Assembly: GCA_946807835.1 (NCBI GenBank)
Contig: OX327705.1
Coordinates: forward strand, 18,754,501 to 18,818,500
DNA from: Ailanthus altissimus
Taxonomy: Eukaryota; Streptophyta; Magnoliopsida; Sapindales; Simaroubaceae
Direction: 5' to 3'
Length of the DNA: 64,000 nucleotides
In this document: positions 12,280-22,937 of the stretch, piece by piece
How the letters are laid out: every line of letters begins with the position of its first letter
Numbering within the stretch: the stretch's first letter is position 1
Position numbers and translations under genes: made by a program
The notes under the pieces: generated by a model
What the model saw: the letters and a program-made list of their open reading frames with translations, nothing else
What the model was told of the DNA's origin: nothing
Databases searched by the model: none

Positions 12280-15200
12280 TATAGAAGTATGTGATAATAT
12301 GACTGCAAATACAATTTTAAAAATTTTTAATACTCAATGGAAGCATATCTACATATTACACTCATTCAATACTTAAATATATATTTATATGTATATGTAT
12401 AACAATTATACTATATCAACAAATTGAAAGTACTTACCAAGATGAATGTAGCTTTACAATTTGTTGAGATGCAAGTGTAAAGCTCACAAAAAATATAACT
12501 CTAGAACAATTCTAAACCAAAATCAAAGTAAGTATTTCGGCTCTAGAACAGTAGCTTAGTATAAATTTGCAGGATGTTTTAGTTACTCTCAAGTGTTAGT
12601 ATTTTTTTTCTTCCTTAAAGAGAAAAGTCTCCTCTAACACTTAGCCAAAACTCTTAAATTAGTCAAAATAACCCTCTCTCTTTTATTTTATCCTGCGTAT
12701 ATTACACATTCAAAAACACAAAAGCCAAGAGTTCACCAACTCTTTTGTTAAAAATACATAACAATTATGCATTTATGTTTTTCTTTATCTCTCATTTAGT
12801 CTTTAAAAGAGTGTAAAAGTGCAATATCCAATCCCTATTAGTAGTATTAGTACCTAGATTTCGGTATAGAACAAATAAGACACCGTAGGGTTACTCTATT
12901 TTAACCCTATTAGAAATATTCCCTTTATAGTGCACATGAGAGATATTAGACCTAATTTGGTAATTTCACAGTCGATCGGTGCGCCGGACGACCCTAGAAT
13001 ATTTTTAGAATTTTTCTCTATTGGCTTGGAAAAGAAAATTCTAATTTACTACATGAATTTCCATTTAAGGGTTATGAATGGAACAAGCCTTTGTTGAGAA
13101 ACATAATCCATATATTAGAGAATGGACCAATTAGAAGAAATCTCATGGATTGCTAAGTTAGAAGTTCTAGTTAGTTCTTTGGACTATTCCAACTAGATAG
13201 TTACAAATGAACTAATTACATAATTAGTTTTCAACTAATGGCAAATTAGTAATTTTGAGAAAGTTGAAGGGCAAAATGGTAAATTGAGGGAGGACTATAA
13301 ATATGTTGGAAGTGTGTAGAATTTTGAAGGAGATCAAAAGCAAACACTTAGAACAAAAGAGAGAAATTTCGAGCTTGGAAAGGGGGCTGCTACAATGACC
13401 TTTCAAGTTTTGTTTTCATGAATTTTCATGTGTAATCAAGCCAAAATAAGGTTACAAACCAATCCCTAAGCTCAATTGAAGACTCTATTAGTGGAAATTC
13501 AAGAAAAAGAGGTAAGAAAAGCATCTTTTATGAGTTTGATAAGTGAGATTTCAAGAATATTTTAATTGATGTTCTTATGTGTATTCTTGGCTTAGATTGA
13601 GTTGAATTCTAGTATGGAGCTTGAAGGAGTCATCAATTTGAAGAAATTGGCAAGGTGAGAATTAGGGCTTTAGAATGAAATTGGCATGATTTTGCTGTAA
13701 TTGGAACAAGAAATTGAGAAAAGGAATGTGTTGGAACCTAGGGTGAAATTCTGCCAGTTTAGGGAAGTTAGGAATTGAGTGGTGTTTTGATTGAATTGTT
13801 GTGTGTAAATGGTGCATATTGTGAATTGAATGTATATGGTTGATGGAAAAACTAAAAATGAACAAAATGGGACATAATTGTCCATGTGGAAAAGGTGAAA
13901 GGCAATTATGTCCAACCAAATTATAAGGTGTTCAATAATTTTCAGGGCGCCGAATAGTGAGTTAGTTTCGATTATGGCTCCGTAATAAAAATCGGGAAGT
14001 AGTTTACATCCAGGCTTTGTATGCCGATTAGGGCATTTAGTAGTTAAATGAGATTCTAACATTCGATTTAGTTCTAAATGTCATTTGTGGCGCGTAGGTG
14101 AAAATAACCGAAAGAGTTAATGGGAGCAGAAATCAGGAGCGAAATTGAGCGCGGAGTGGTTGTGAGTGAAAATCTGCCATTTCTTTTACTTTTCCGTTAT
14201 TATGTTTTTGCACAATGACTATGTATGTTTTATGAGCTTTCGATGCATAAACATGATTTATGATCTTGATATATTCATAGACATGCTTTTACATGATCGA
14301 TTTGCGAAACAGGTTTAAAATTTTTGCATTCGTTTTTAAGGCCATTGGTACCCTCAGATTATAGTGGTGATGATTGTATTAGACCCGGCCGGTATATCCC
14401 GTGCATATGGGCAGGTCTTGGGGGTGTGTCACTAACTCCGGGAAGTCGGGATGTCGAGTCATGTGAGTCGCTCTATGTGTACGGGATATTGTCTTGCTAT
14501 ATGCATGCGATGTAGGATTCCGCTACATAGCCAGTGAGATGTCTTGAGATGTCACTGTGGGTGCTGCTAGTTGAGGTGCCCCGTGACCTACTCACGTATG
14601 CGGTGCTAGTTGAGTCGCTGCATGGGTATAGAGCTTTAGGGTTACCATTGGTACAGTTTAGAAAGAAAATGGTCGAGCGAGGATTTTACTAGCTTTCGAT
14701 TTACCAATAGCATTTATGCATTTATATGCACACAGCAGTTATTATGTTATACAGATTCTGAATATAGTTTTCCAAAGATGTAGATAAAACCCACTCAGCA
14801 AGATTTCATTAGCATATGATATTAGAAACCGTTTTACAGTTTTACATTTGTTTTAGAAGCATAATTTCTGCATGTGCTTTAGAAATTACTATCTTTGTAT
14901 AATGGTCTTGTAATTGAAATCTCATTTACACTCACTGAGCTCCTTTAGCTCACCCGTTTTATGTTTTATGTTTTTAAACCCCTTTTCCAGGTGCAGGTCT
15001 CGGTACCCAAGCTGCTGATTCTTCTATTGCCGAGTAGTGGGCCTAATCCGAAGATTATTTTTGTACATGTAAATGTGCTAAATAACACTCTTTACTTTAT
15101 ACATAGTAGTAGTAGGCATGTATATTTGTATATATGTTTCGAACCAAGAAAATATTTCGAGATTTTGATTATCATCTTTACTTTTCATGAGTATGCTCAT

Positions 15201-17007
15201 TTTGTGATTTAAATGAAAATTTTGAGTTGTGCTGGATTTGATTTGGAAATGACCGGAGGTCCGAATTGGTAGTATTGAGATGTGTTGGAATTAGAAGTGA
15301 AATTACTTTGCAAGTTTATATGGATTTTCTGAAAAACAGAAGAAACTCTGTCCGTTTGTTTTTAAAATTAAGTTGTCATTTTTATGTATATTACTAGATC
15401 TTCTTAGTAGTAACAAGAATTAAAAAGGGGTTCGTCTCGCGAAATTTCTCAACATACCCAGTTAGGTTCGGAAGAACTTCCGTCGGGGTGTCCGGCAGGG
15501 CCGCTGGGATCTATAGTAGAGGGTCTCGGGTCGGGTCCTGTCAAAAAGTCTATTAGAAAATTGTCATTAGCAATATAAGTTTTTATAAAGTAAAATGACT
15601 AAAAACTAATGCGTCAATATTTGATTATTTTAATAAACACATGTTAAAAACATTTTGATTCTCAAAATCAATTCAATAATTTTTTAAATTCAAATGCATA
15701 ACATTTATGCATTTAATTTAATAAATTGTCATTTAGGCATAATTTAAACAAAATCATGACAAGTGTCATACACATGTGAAAATGTTAATTAAACAAATAT
15801 GCATGGAGTGTTGTGGTACACCAACTAGGTGTCCAATTATATTTTGACATGTATCGAATTCTAATAGTTAGAATTCAACACATGTCATTACTGAGAGATA
15901 CTAAAACCAAATCTTACTTATTCAAATTTTTTCTCCGATCGAACTCATTGATCCTATGTACTACCCTAGTGCTCAATGAGTACACTTCATATTGTGAGAC
16001 TCCCTAGGTTCACACGTGTTCCATTTATCTTATGAAACGTTTTCATGTGTACGTGAACATTACCCCACACACACATTATGTATACAATAAAACGGCGAAT
16101 AAAATCATACAAGTTAAGGTTAACCATCCTTTTATCACTTATATTTTAGAAGAGGAGAGACATAGATATATCGTTAAATCTCTCTCACTCGACCTTAAAC
16201 TTATCTTTAGATTTGTATTTCAATAAATATTATTCGCAAACTCCTTTGCGATAATGTTTTACCTTATGAAAATATTTTTTAGTTAAATACTTTGATCAAA
16301 AGACTTTCTGAAATACAATCTTGAAGCATTAGGATATACGGCTCAACCATATGAGCTGAGAAATCCTATATCTACACACACCGAACTCACTAAGCATCGA
16401 ATCATACCCAATAACACCCAAAGGTCAGACTATAAAAATTTTCTGATATGTGTAGAATCTAAGTATGGTGGATCACTCATAAATCCACCGTGGCGTTTAA
16501 GTCAAAGAATTATAAATACTACTTAACTCAAGAAGACCATCAATTAACGGCTTTATAGAATGTCGATTAGATGTCTGCATGAGTCTGTTCAGTGTCAAGT
16601 CCCTACTTCATACCTGCATATCTATACGAGTTTCCACTAAGCTCATAGTTTGTTAAGATTAACTGTCTGATCATTCCATATATAAATATACACCAGTCTT
16701 TTCGATTTTAACAATTGACCCATATTGTTAAACTTATGACTAAGAACCAATTTGTAGAATATCCTATAAAATGATATTTCTTAACACTGTTTGCAACTAT
16801 ATCACTATAATAAATATTCTCAAGTCTTTGTCCTAATTCATATTAGGTTCTAACTCTTAGAAATACTAACCCTTAGTATTGATGTAAGCTGTATGAAAAG
16901 AACAAGACTAATACTATATAAAATAACAATTTATAGAAATACATATTGTATAAATATAAATAATATTTATACAAAATTAGAATGCCACTTAAGTATCAAC
17001 TCTAACA
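12280..17007 (-). mobile_element. 3' LTR of the minus-strand copia element (with nested LTR)
   Basis: Plus-strand coordinates 12280-12819 and 15549-17007 align with 22329-24553, for example AAAACACAAAAGCCAA, CCAACTAGGTGTCCAATTAT and CATAACAATTATGCATTTAT. The intervening 12820-15543 is a separate gypsy LTR. The nested piece with one duplication copy removed leaves about 2.0 kb. The minus-strand start is TGTTAGAGTTGATACTTAAG at 17007. Confidence 0.85.
12820..15543 (+). mobile_element. Solo gypsy LTR (chromovirus Tekay/Del-like) with perfect AAAAG duplication
   Basis: The 2724-bp segment begins TGCAATATCC and ends GGGTCCTGTCA. It is flanked by AAAAG at 12815-12819 and again at 15544-15548. It interrupts an LTR whose uninterrupted relative at 23.05 kb reads straight across the site. 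Content is LTR-like and noncoding: GTGCGCCGGACGACCC near 12980, a GC-rich block at 14380-14640, CACTCACTGAGCTCCTTTAG near 14931, and a GGTGCAGGTCTCGGTACC block near 14991. These resemble large LTRs of Tekay/Del chromoviruses as I remember them. The family is inferred from style, not from coding domains. Confidence 0.85.
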
Positions 17008-18430
17008 ACTCTCATTTGCTTTAGTGGTATTCAAAATGATATTTAATACCTATTGACATCAAATGTTTTAAGAACACTTTAGGAGTTAAGGCCTTAGTAA
17101 GTGGAACCGTTATATTTTCATTAAAATCTACTATAGAAACTATTACATCCCCTCTGGCCAAGATATCTCTAATTATTTAATACTTTTGTTCCTCATGCTT
17201 AAACTTTTAGTGTGCTTTAGGTTCCTTGGCTTAGGCAACTGTTCCATTGTTATCACAATATAGTGGGATAAGATCTACTTTACTTGGGATAACTCTCAAC
17301 TCTGTGATAAACTTGTGTATCAATAATGCTTCTTTTGCAGCTTCTAAAGCTATAATATATTCTGCTTCTGTGGTTGAATGAGCTATAGATCCATGTTTTG
17401 CACTTTTCTAACTAACAGTGGCATTATTGAGAAGAAATACAAAATCAGATGTAGACTTTATTTCATCCGGATCAGACTGAAAGTCTGAATTAGTGTATTA
17501 TCTCACATATAAGTCACTCTCTCTACAAATCAGGAACATATTCTTTATTTAAGGTATTTCAGAATATGTTTCACAACCATCCAACGGTCATCTCCTGGAT
17601 CAAACTAATACCGACTTATAATAATTACAACTATATTGATGTTAGGTCATGTACATAACATGGTGTACATTATACTACCTACAACTGATGCATAAGGTAT
17701 GCTAGACATTCTAACTCTTTCATCTTCCTTTTGAGGACACGTGTTCTTAGAAATATGAATTTCACATTTGAAAGATATATTAACTGTCTTACAATTACTG
17801 AAGTTATACCTTTCTAAAATATAGTTTATGTACAATGATTGAAAGAGTTCGATCAGCTTCTTAGCTCTATCTCTATAAAGCTTTATACCTAGTATATAGA
17901 AAGCCTCTTCTAAATCTTTCATAGAGAAGTTCTAACTCAAATAACTTTGGACTTATTGTAATATGCCAATATCATTTTCGATAATGAGTATATCGTCCAC
18001 AATCCACATAGAGGACCAAAAAGACAATCATGCTTCCACTGACCTTTTTATACACACACGTATCCTCTTTATTTTTTATAAAATCATATCCTCTGATTAC
18101 TTCATTAAAACAAAGATTCCAGTTTGGGGAGGCCTACTTAAGCCTGTAAATAAACCTTTTTAATTTATACACTAGATTAGAATTCTCGTTGAATGTAAAA
18201 CCTTCAGGTTATTCCATGTATATCTCTTCCTCAAGATATTCATTTAGAAAAGTCGTCTTTACATCCATCTGCTAGATTTCATAATCATAATATACAGCAA
18301 TAGCCAATAATATCCCAATTGAATTTAGCATGGCTACTGGTGAAAAAGTCTCGTCATAATCTATTCTAGATTTCTCAGTATAATCTTTTATACCAGTCGA
18401 GATTTGAAGGTCTTTACCTTTCCATTAGGC
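17008..18430 (-). pseudogene. Copia RNase H and reverse transcriptase (minus strand)
   Basis: Minus-strand reading from 18430 down gives the reverse transcriptase, then RNase H. The palm region around 17960-18010 reads VDDILIIENDIGI, with a small insertion just before it. The open piece 17922-17647 continues with MKDLEEAFYILGIKLYRD and SSIPYASVVGSIMYTMLCT. RNase H follows at about 17440-17050 with STTEAEYI and ALEAAKEAL, ending in the LTKALTPKVF-type tail about 100 bases before the LTR. Frameshifts and stops are frequent. The sequence is clearly related to 59570-60970 on the plus strand. Confidence 0.85.
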
Positions 18431-20000
18431 CAATGATTTCACTTGTAAATTCATTTACAACCAATAGAAATAATTCCTTCTGGAAGTTGAACCAAGTCCT
18501 TAACTTGGTTGTCATACATAGAATCAATCTTAGATTTTATGGCATCTAACCATTTACCCAAATCGATGTCTAACATTGCCTCTTTATAAGTCAAATGATC
18601 TTTTTCTTCAACTAAGAAAATATCAAAGGCACCTGCAGACATTATTTTATATCTTATAGGTGGCCTCGAGATCATTTCTGACTTACTAAGAGGGTGTGTC
18701 AAAGGTATCTTACTTGATTGAACTAGAGATTTCATCTCCGGTTCATTGAGTTGTTCATTGATTTCATCAAGAACAACCTTTTTATAATCTCTACGATCCA
18801 TCAAAATTTGTATTTCTAGAAAAGTATTATAACGAGCAACGAACACATTTCATTTATCGGGATCATAAAATTGATATCTCATAAAGTGCTTGGGATATCC
18901 AATGAATTGGTACTCATACCCTTTGGGTGCAAGTTTATCTCGTTATATAACTTTTACGTAAACAAGACAGCCACAAATCTTAATATACTTAAGACTTGGT
19001 TTCTTCTCAAACCATATCTAATACAGAGTGGTAGGAATGACTTTTGATGGAACTTTATTCAATAAATGAGCAGCAGTCTACGGAGCATAACCTTAGAGAT
19101 ATTCGGGAAGATCAATAAAGCTCATTATTAATTGGACCATATCTAATAAAGTTTTATTTCTCCTCTCTAAAACACAATTGTGTTAAGAAGTACCTAGAAG
19201 ACTATATTGAATAAGAATCTAATAAAGCCCCAAATCTTAATATACATAAGACTTGGTTTCCTCCCAAACTATATCTCATACAGAGTGGTTGGAACGACTT
19301 TTAATAGAACTCTATTCAATAAATAAACAATAGTCTACAAGGTATAATCCCGAAGATATTCAGGAAGATCAGTAAAGCTCATCATTGATTGAACCATATC
19401 TAATAAAGTCTGATTCCTTCTCTCTAAAACACAATTATATTGAGAAGTACTTAGAGGACTATATTGAATGAGAATCTAATTCTCCTTCAAATAATCAGTA
19501 AATTTGCTGCTCATATATTCATCACTTCTATCTAATCCTAGGCATTTAATGAATTTTTTGGTTTACTTCTCTATTTCAAGTCGAAACTCTTTGAATATTT
19601 ATAAATTTTCTAACATGTGTTTTATTAAAAACACATATCCTTATCGTTATGAATCATCGATAAAGGTTATAAAGTATAAAAACCCACCTATAACAATGTG
19701 ATTCATCGGACTACATACATCACTATATATTAGTTCTAATAAATCATTAGCACAATGTCCTACACTAATAAAAGGGAATTTAGTCAATTTTCCTTTAATA
19801 GAAGATTCACAAATTGGATAAGGTTCTATGAAAAGATCAGGTATCTAACCATCCTTAACCAGACGGGTTAGGCATCTTAAGCCTATGTGACCTAATCGCA
19901 TGTACCATAATTCTGTATTGTTTAAAGTTTATAAGCTTTTTCATTTATTATTTACCTGTACATTAAAAATATTTTCAGTTATATCTAAAATGTAATGGTT
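18431..20000 (-). pseudogene. Copia integrase and linker (minus strand), with internal duplication
   Basis: The open piece 18846-18451 is the region between integrase and reverse transcriptase (MFVARYNTFL, IFLVEEKDHLTYKEAMLDID, KSKIDSMYDNQVKDLVQLPE). It matches the copy at 59200-59560. Upstream, 18860-19900 holds the integrase. The zinc-binding N-terminus is visible as MRLGHIGLKRLTRLVKDG near 19900-19845. A roughly 245-bp segment at 18979-19225 is repeated at 19235-19481 in diverged form, so the integrase C-terminal region is duplicated in tandem. Many stops are present. Confidence 0.8.
18979..19481. repeat. Diverged tandem duplication within copia integrase
   Basis: Two copies about 245 bp long with period 256 bp. 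Both start TCTTAATATAC (18979 and 19235) and run to a GAGAATCTAAT-like end. Shared stretches such as ACCATATCTAATAAAGT and CTCTCTAAAACACAATT are interrupted by point differences. Confidence 0.85.
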
Positions 20001-21070
20001 ATTCATCAACAAACAATCAGCTAGCAAAACATTATTTTTATCATACAAACTTAAGGAACAATTCCTTATAAATACATAATAAGAAACTCCTTGTTTAGTA
20101 AAGAAAGGGATATGATCTATCTAAAATGTTTGGTACAAAATAACAATTATATAATAAAATATTATAACCTGAATGGAAAAGTAATTCAAAAGTCCTAATA
20201 GCTTTAACCTTGAGAAAATCTCCATTTCCAACACAAAGTTGTATTTCTCCATGTTACACGAAGTTGTATTTCTCCACGTTGTAAGGTATTTCTAACAATT
20301 GTGCTTCTAATGTCCAACCTCACCACAATGGAAATATTTTCCTTTGCCCTTTTTCTTATCTTATGGCTTGGATATGATATGTCTCTGATGACCCGTAGAT
20401 GGTGTTTTCTTCACCTTTTTCTTCCCTTTAAACTTCCTAGAAGCCTTTGAGGCAGAAGATGAAACACCCTGAACATAGAGGGTCGAACTCGCTTTGTTCA
20501 TGTCCTCATGTGTTGTCTTTAATATATTGTGAAGATCAGCATATATAGGAGTCAACCCTTGTATGTTGAAGTTCATGATAAACTGTGCAAATGACCCTGA
20601 CAGAGATAGAGAATCAAAATATTCCCCAATGCATTGTTTAAAGATATGTCCATCATTTATAGCCTCTTAATGCTAAAAATCATCTTAAGCACATGGGGAC
20701 TAACTAGACTGCCCTCTACAAGTCTAGCCTGCAAGAGTGTCTTGGTGACCTGGTAAATCTCAACCTATGGCCTGTCACTAAATAACTCTTTCAGATGAAG
20801 TATAATACTACTTTTACAATCCATGTGCACATGCTCCCTCTAAAGTTCAGTATACATCGATGCCATGAATAATCGATTTGACTTTTAAATTATCATCAAT
20901 CCATTTATGATAAGTTACAACCTCTTCTAAAGTTAAATTAATAGAAACACCTCTGGGCATTTTCTGATCAATCATATATTCAAGTTTTTTTTAATCTAGA
21001 ACAATTTTGAAATTCATTAGCCAATCAGAATAATTTTCAGTACCTTTTAGTTAATGCATCTAGTATGCAT
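20001..21070 (-). pseudogene. Copia protease and gag (minus strand)
   Basis: The open piece 20576-20361 reads MNFNIQGLTPIYADLHNILK and LYVQGVSSSASKASRKFKGK, the gag C-terminal region before the zinc knuckle. The plus-strand copy at 57597-57770 gives the same pattern. The protease region near 20200-20340 has a short tandem duplication (GTTGTATTTCTCCA at about 20233 and again 28 bases on). Gag sequence upstream to about 21070 is only recognisable in patches. It is decayed, with no complete frame. Confidence 0.75.
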
Positions 21071-22328
21071 ACCAACGGCTTGTGAAAGTCATTTTATCTA
21101 CAAAGGATAAAAAAGATATGTAAGTAAAATATTTTAAATTATTAAAACGCTTTAAATCGTGGATATAATAAATTATTAGTTCTAAATCTAAAGACGTCCT
21201 CTCACTATTTTACATTTTTTCTTTAATCTCTCAAATGGGAAAACGAAAGTTTTAACTATTTAAACTTTACAATAAAAAGTAGACCTAATCCGAGTTTATT
21301 TAAGCCTCACATTTTAGCGATATTGATCTTTGTAAACCTAAAAGGTAAATAACTCTTGTCAATTACATCTCATGCAACTTTTATCAATGGTCTTAAACAC
21401 ACCTTATCCTCACACTTTAGCGATATTGGATAAGGGTGTTCCAGATTAATTAACTTGTCAATCATCCAATATAAGTTACTGATATTACCCTCACACTTTA
21501 GCGGTATTGGACAATACATTCACTTATATTTGTCTCATCTCATGTTTAACCGATATAGTCCAAATCACTCCAATCAATCCCTCACATTTTAGCGATATTG
21601 GGAATGACCAAGGTGATTCTTCCAACACTGTATTGACAAGACGAGCCATGTATAACATTCTTGAAATATATTACAATCTGATTAAGAGAGATTTTATACA
21701 CATCCACATCTCATGATGATGAATTTCTTAATCATTTATTTATTTTTACGTAATTATAACTAACCCCCATCAAGGCTCTTATTGTCATTAATAACGTAAA
21801 ATAAATAATTTTAATTTATAAAACAATATATAATTGCATTATATAAAAATCAGATGCATTAAAATAAAAAAGAATATTTAATGCTATTAACGTTGTAGCG
21901 TTCTGCTTCAACGTTGTGGTATTCTATTTCAATACTGCAGCGTTCTGCTTGAACGCTACGGCATTTATATGAACAATTTTTTTTAAATATTAAACATCAT
22001 TATTTTTTAATTTAAAATATCAATATATTTAAATTGTAAACATCAAATGTTTAAATAATATTCAAATATTAAATATCCCATGTTCAATTTTTAAATATCA
22101 ATATATTTAATTATTAAACATCATCATGCTAAAATATCATACATCATCATGTTCAATTTTTAAACATCACCATGTTTAAATTTTTAAACAACACCATATT
22201 TAAATTTTAAGTATAAACATGTTCAAATATTAAACATTACCATAATTAAATTTGGAATATCACTATGTCCAATATTTTAAATAACAACATGTCTTATACA
22301 CTCAATTTAACTTGTTCTGATACTATTT
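21071..22328 (-). repeat. Leader of the minus-strand copia element, built from three tandem-repeat systems
   Basis: This lies between gag and the 5' LTR. Read away from the LTR it contains: an array of about 13 degenerate 23-bp units (21985-22293; core TTAAACATCACCATGTTT); four 21-bp units (21889-21972; AACGTTGTAGCGTTCTGCTTC type); and four good copies of CCTCACATTTTAGCGATATT at 21305, 21408, 21489 and 21580. A degenerate primer-binding site lies at 22311-22323 (minus strand GTATCAGAACAAG). No coding frame is convincing here. Confidence 0.75.
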
Positions 22329-22355
22329 TGTAGGAGTATGTCATGATATGAGTGC

Positions 22356-22753
22356 AAATACAATTTTAAAACTCTTTAATACTCAGCGAAAGCATATATA
22401 CATATTACACTCATCTAATCTTAACATATGTATCACATACATATATATTTATATTTATAGGTATAACAATTATACTATATTAACAAATTAAAAGTACTTA
22501 CCAAGATAAAGGTAGCTTTACAATTTGTTGAGATCCAAGTGTAAAACTCACAAGAAATACAATTTTAAAACTCTTTAATACTCAGCGAAAGCATATATAC
22601 ATATTACACTCATCTAATCTTAACATATGTATCACATACATATATATTTATATTTATAGGTATAACAATTATACTATATTAACAAATTAAAAGTACTTAC
22701 CAAGATAAAGGTAGCTTTACAATTTGTTGAGATCCAAGTGTAAAACTCACAAG
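22356..22753. repeat. Perfect 199-bp tandem duplication inside the LTR
   Basis: The segment starting AAATACAATTTTAAAACTC at 22356 is repeated at 22555 with the same bases throughout as far as I can read. The partner LTR at 12295-12500 has only one copy. The period is 199 bp. Confidence 0.9.
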
Positions 22754-22902
22754 AAATATAACTCTAGAAAAATTCTAAACCAAAATCAAGGTGGGTATTT
22801 TGGCTCTAGAATAGTAGCTTATTATAAATTGTATGATTTTTTTCTTTCTCAAAGAGAGAATTCTTTTCTAACACTTAGATAAAAATCTCAAATTATCCAA
22901 AA

Positions 22903-22905
<3 letters not shown>

Positions 22906-22933
<28 letters not shown>
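22906..22933. repeat. (CT)n microsatellite
   Basis: About 14 CT units lie within the LTR. The partner LTR at 12690 has only CCCTCTCTC at the same place, so this is a local expansion. Confidence 0.9.

Positions 22934-22937
<4 letters not shown>

Noticed and set aside
13662..14062. Overlapping minus-strand frames in the solo LTR
   Set aside because: They lie within a well-bounded LTR, overlap each other in two frames and show no domain.
14324..14515. Open frame in the 2.7-kb LTR as a gene
   Set aside because: It lies in the GC-rich part of a noncoding LTR, has no recognisable domain and its length is expected by chance.
21305..21602. CRISPR-like regularly spaced repeats
   Set aside because: This is plant DNA in a retrotransposon leader; spacers are too long and uneven and no cas genes exist.
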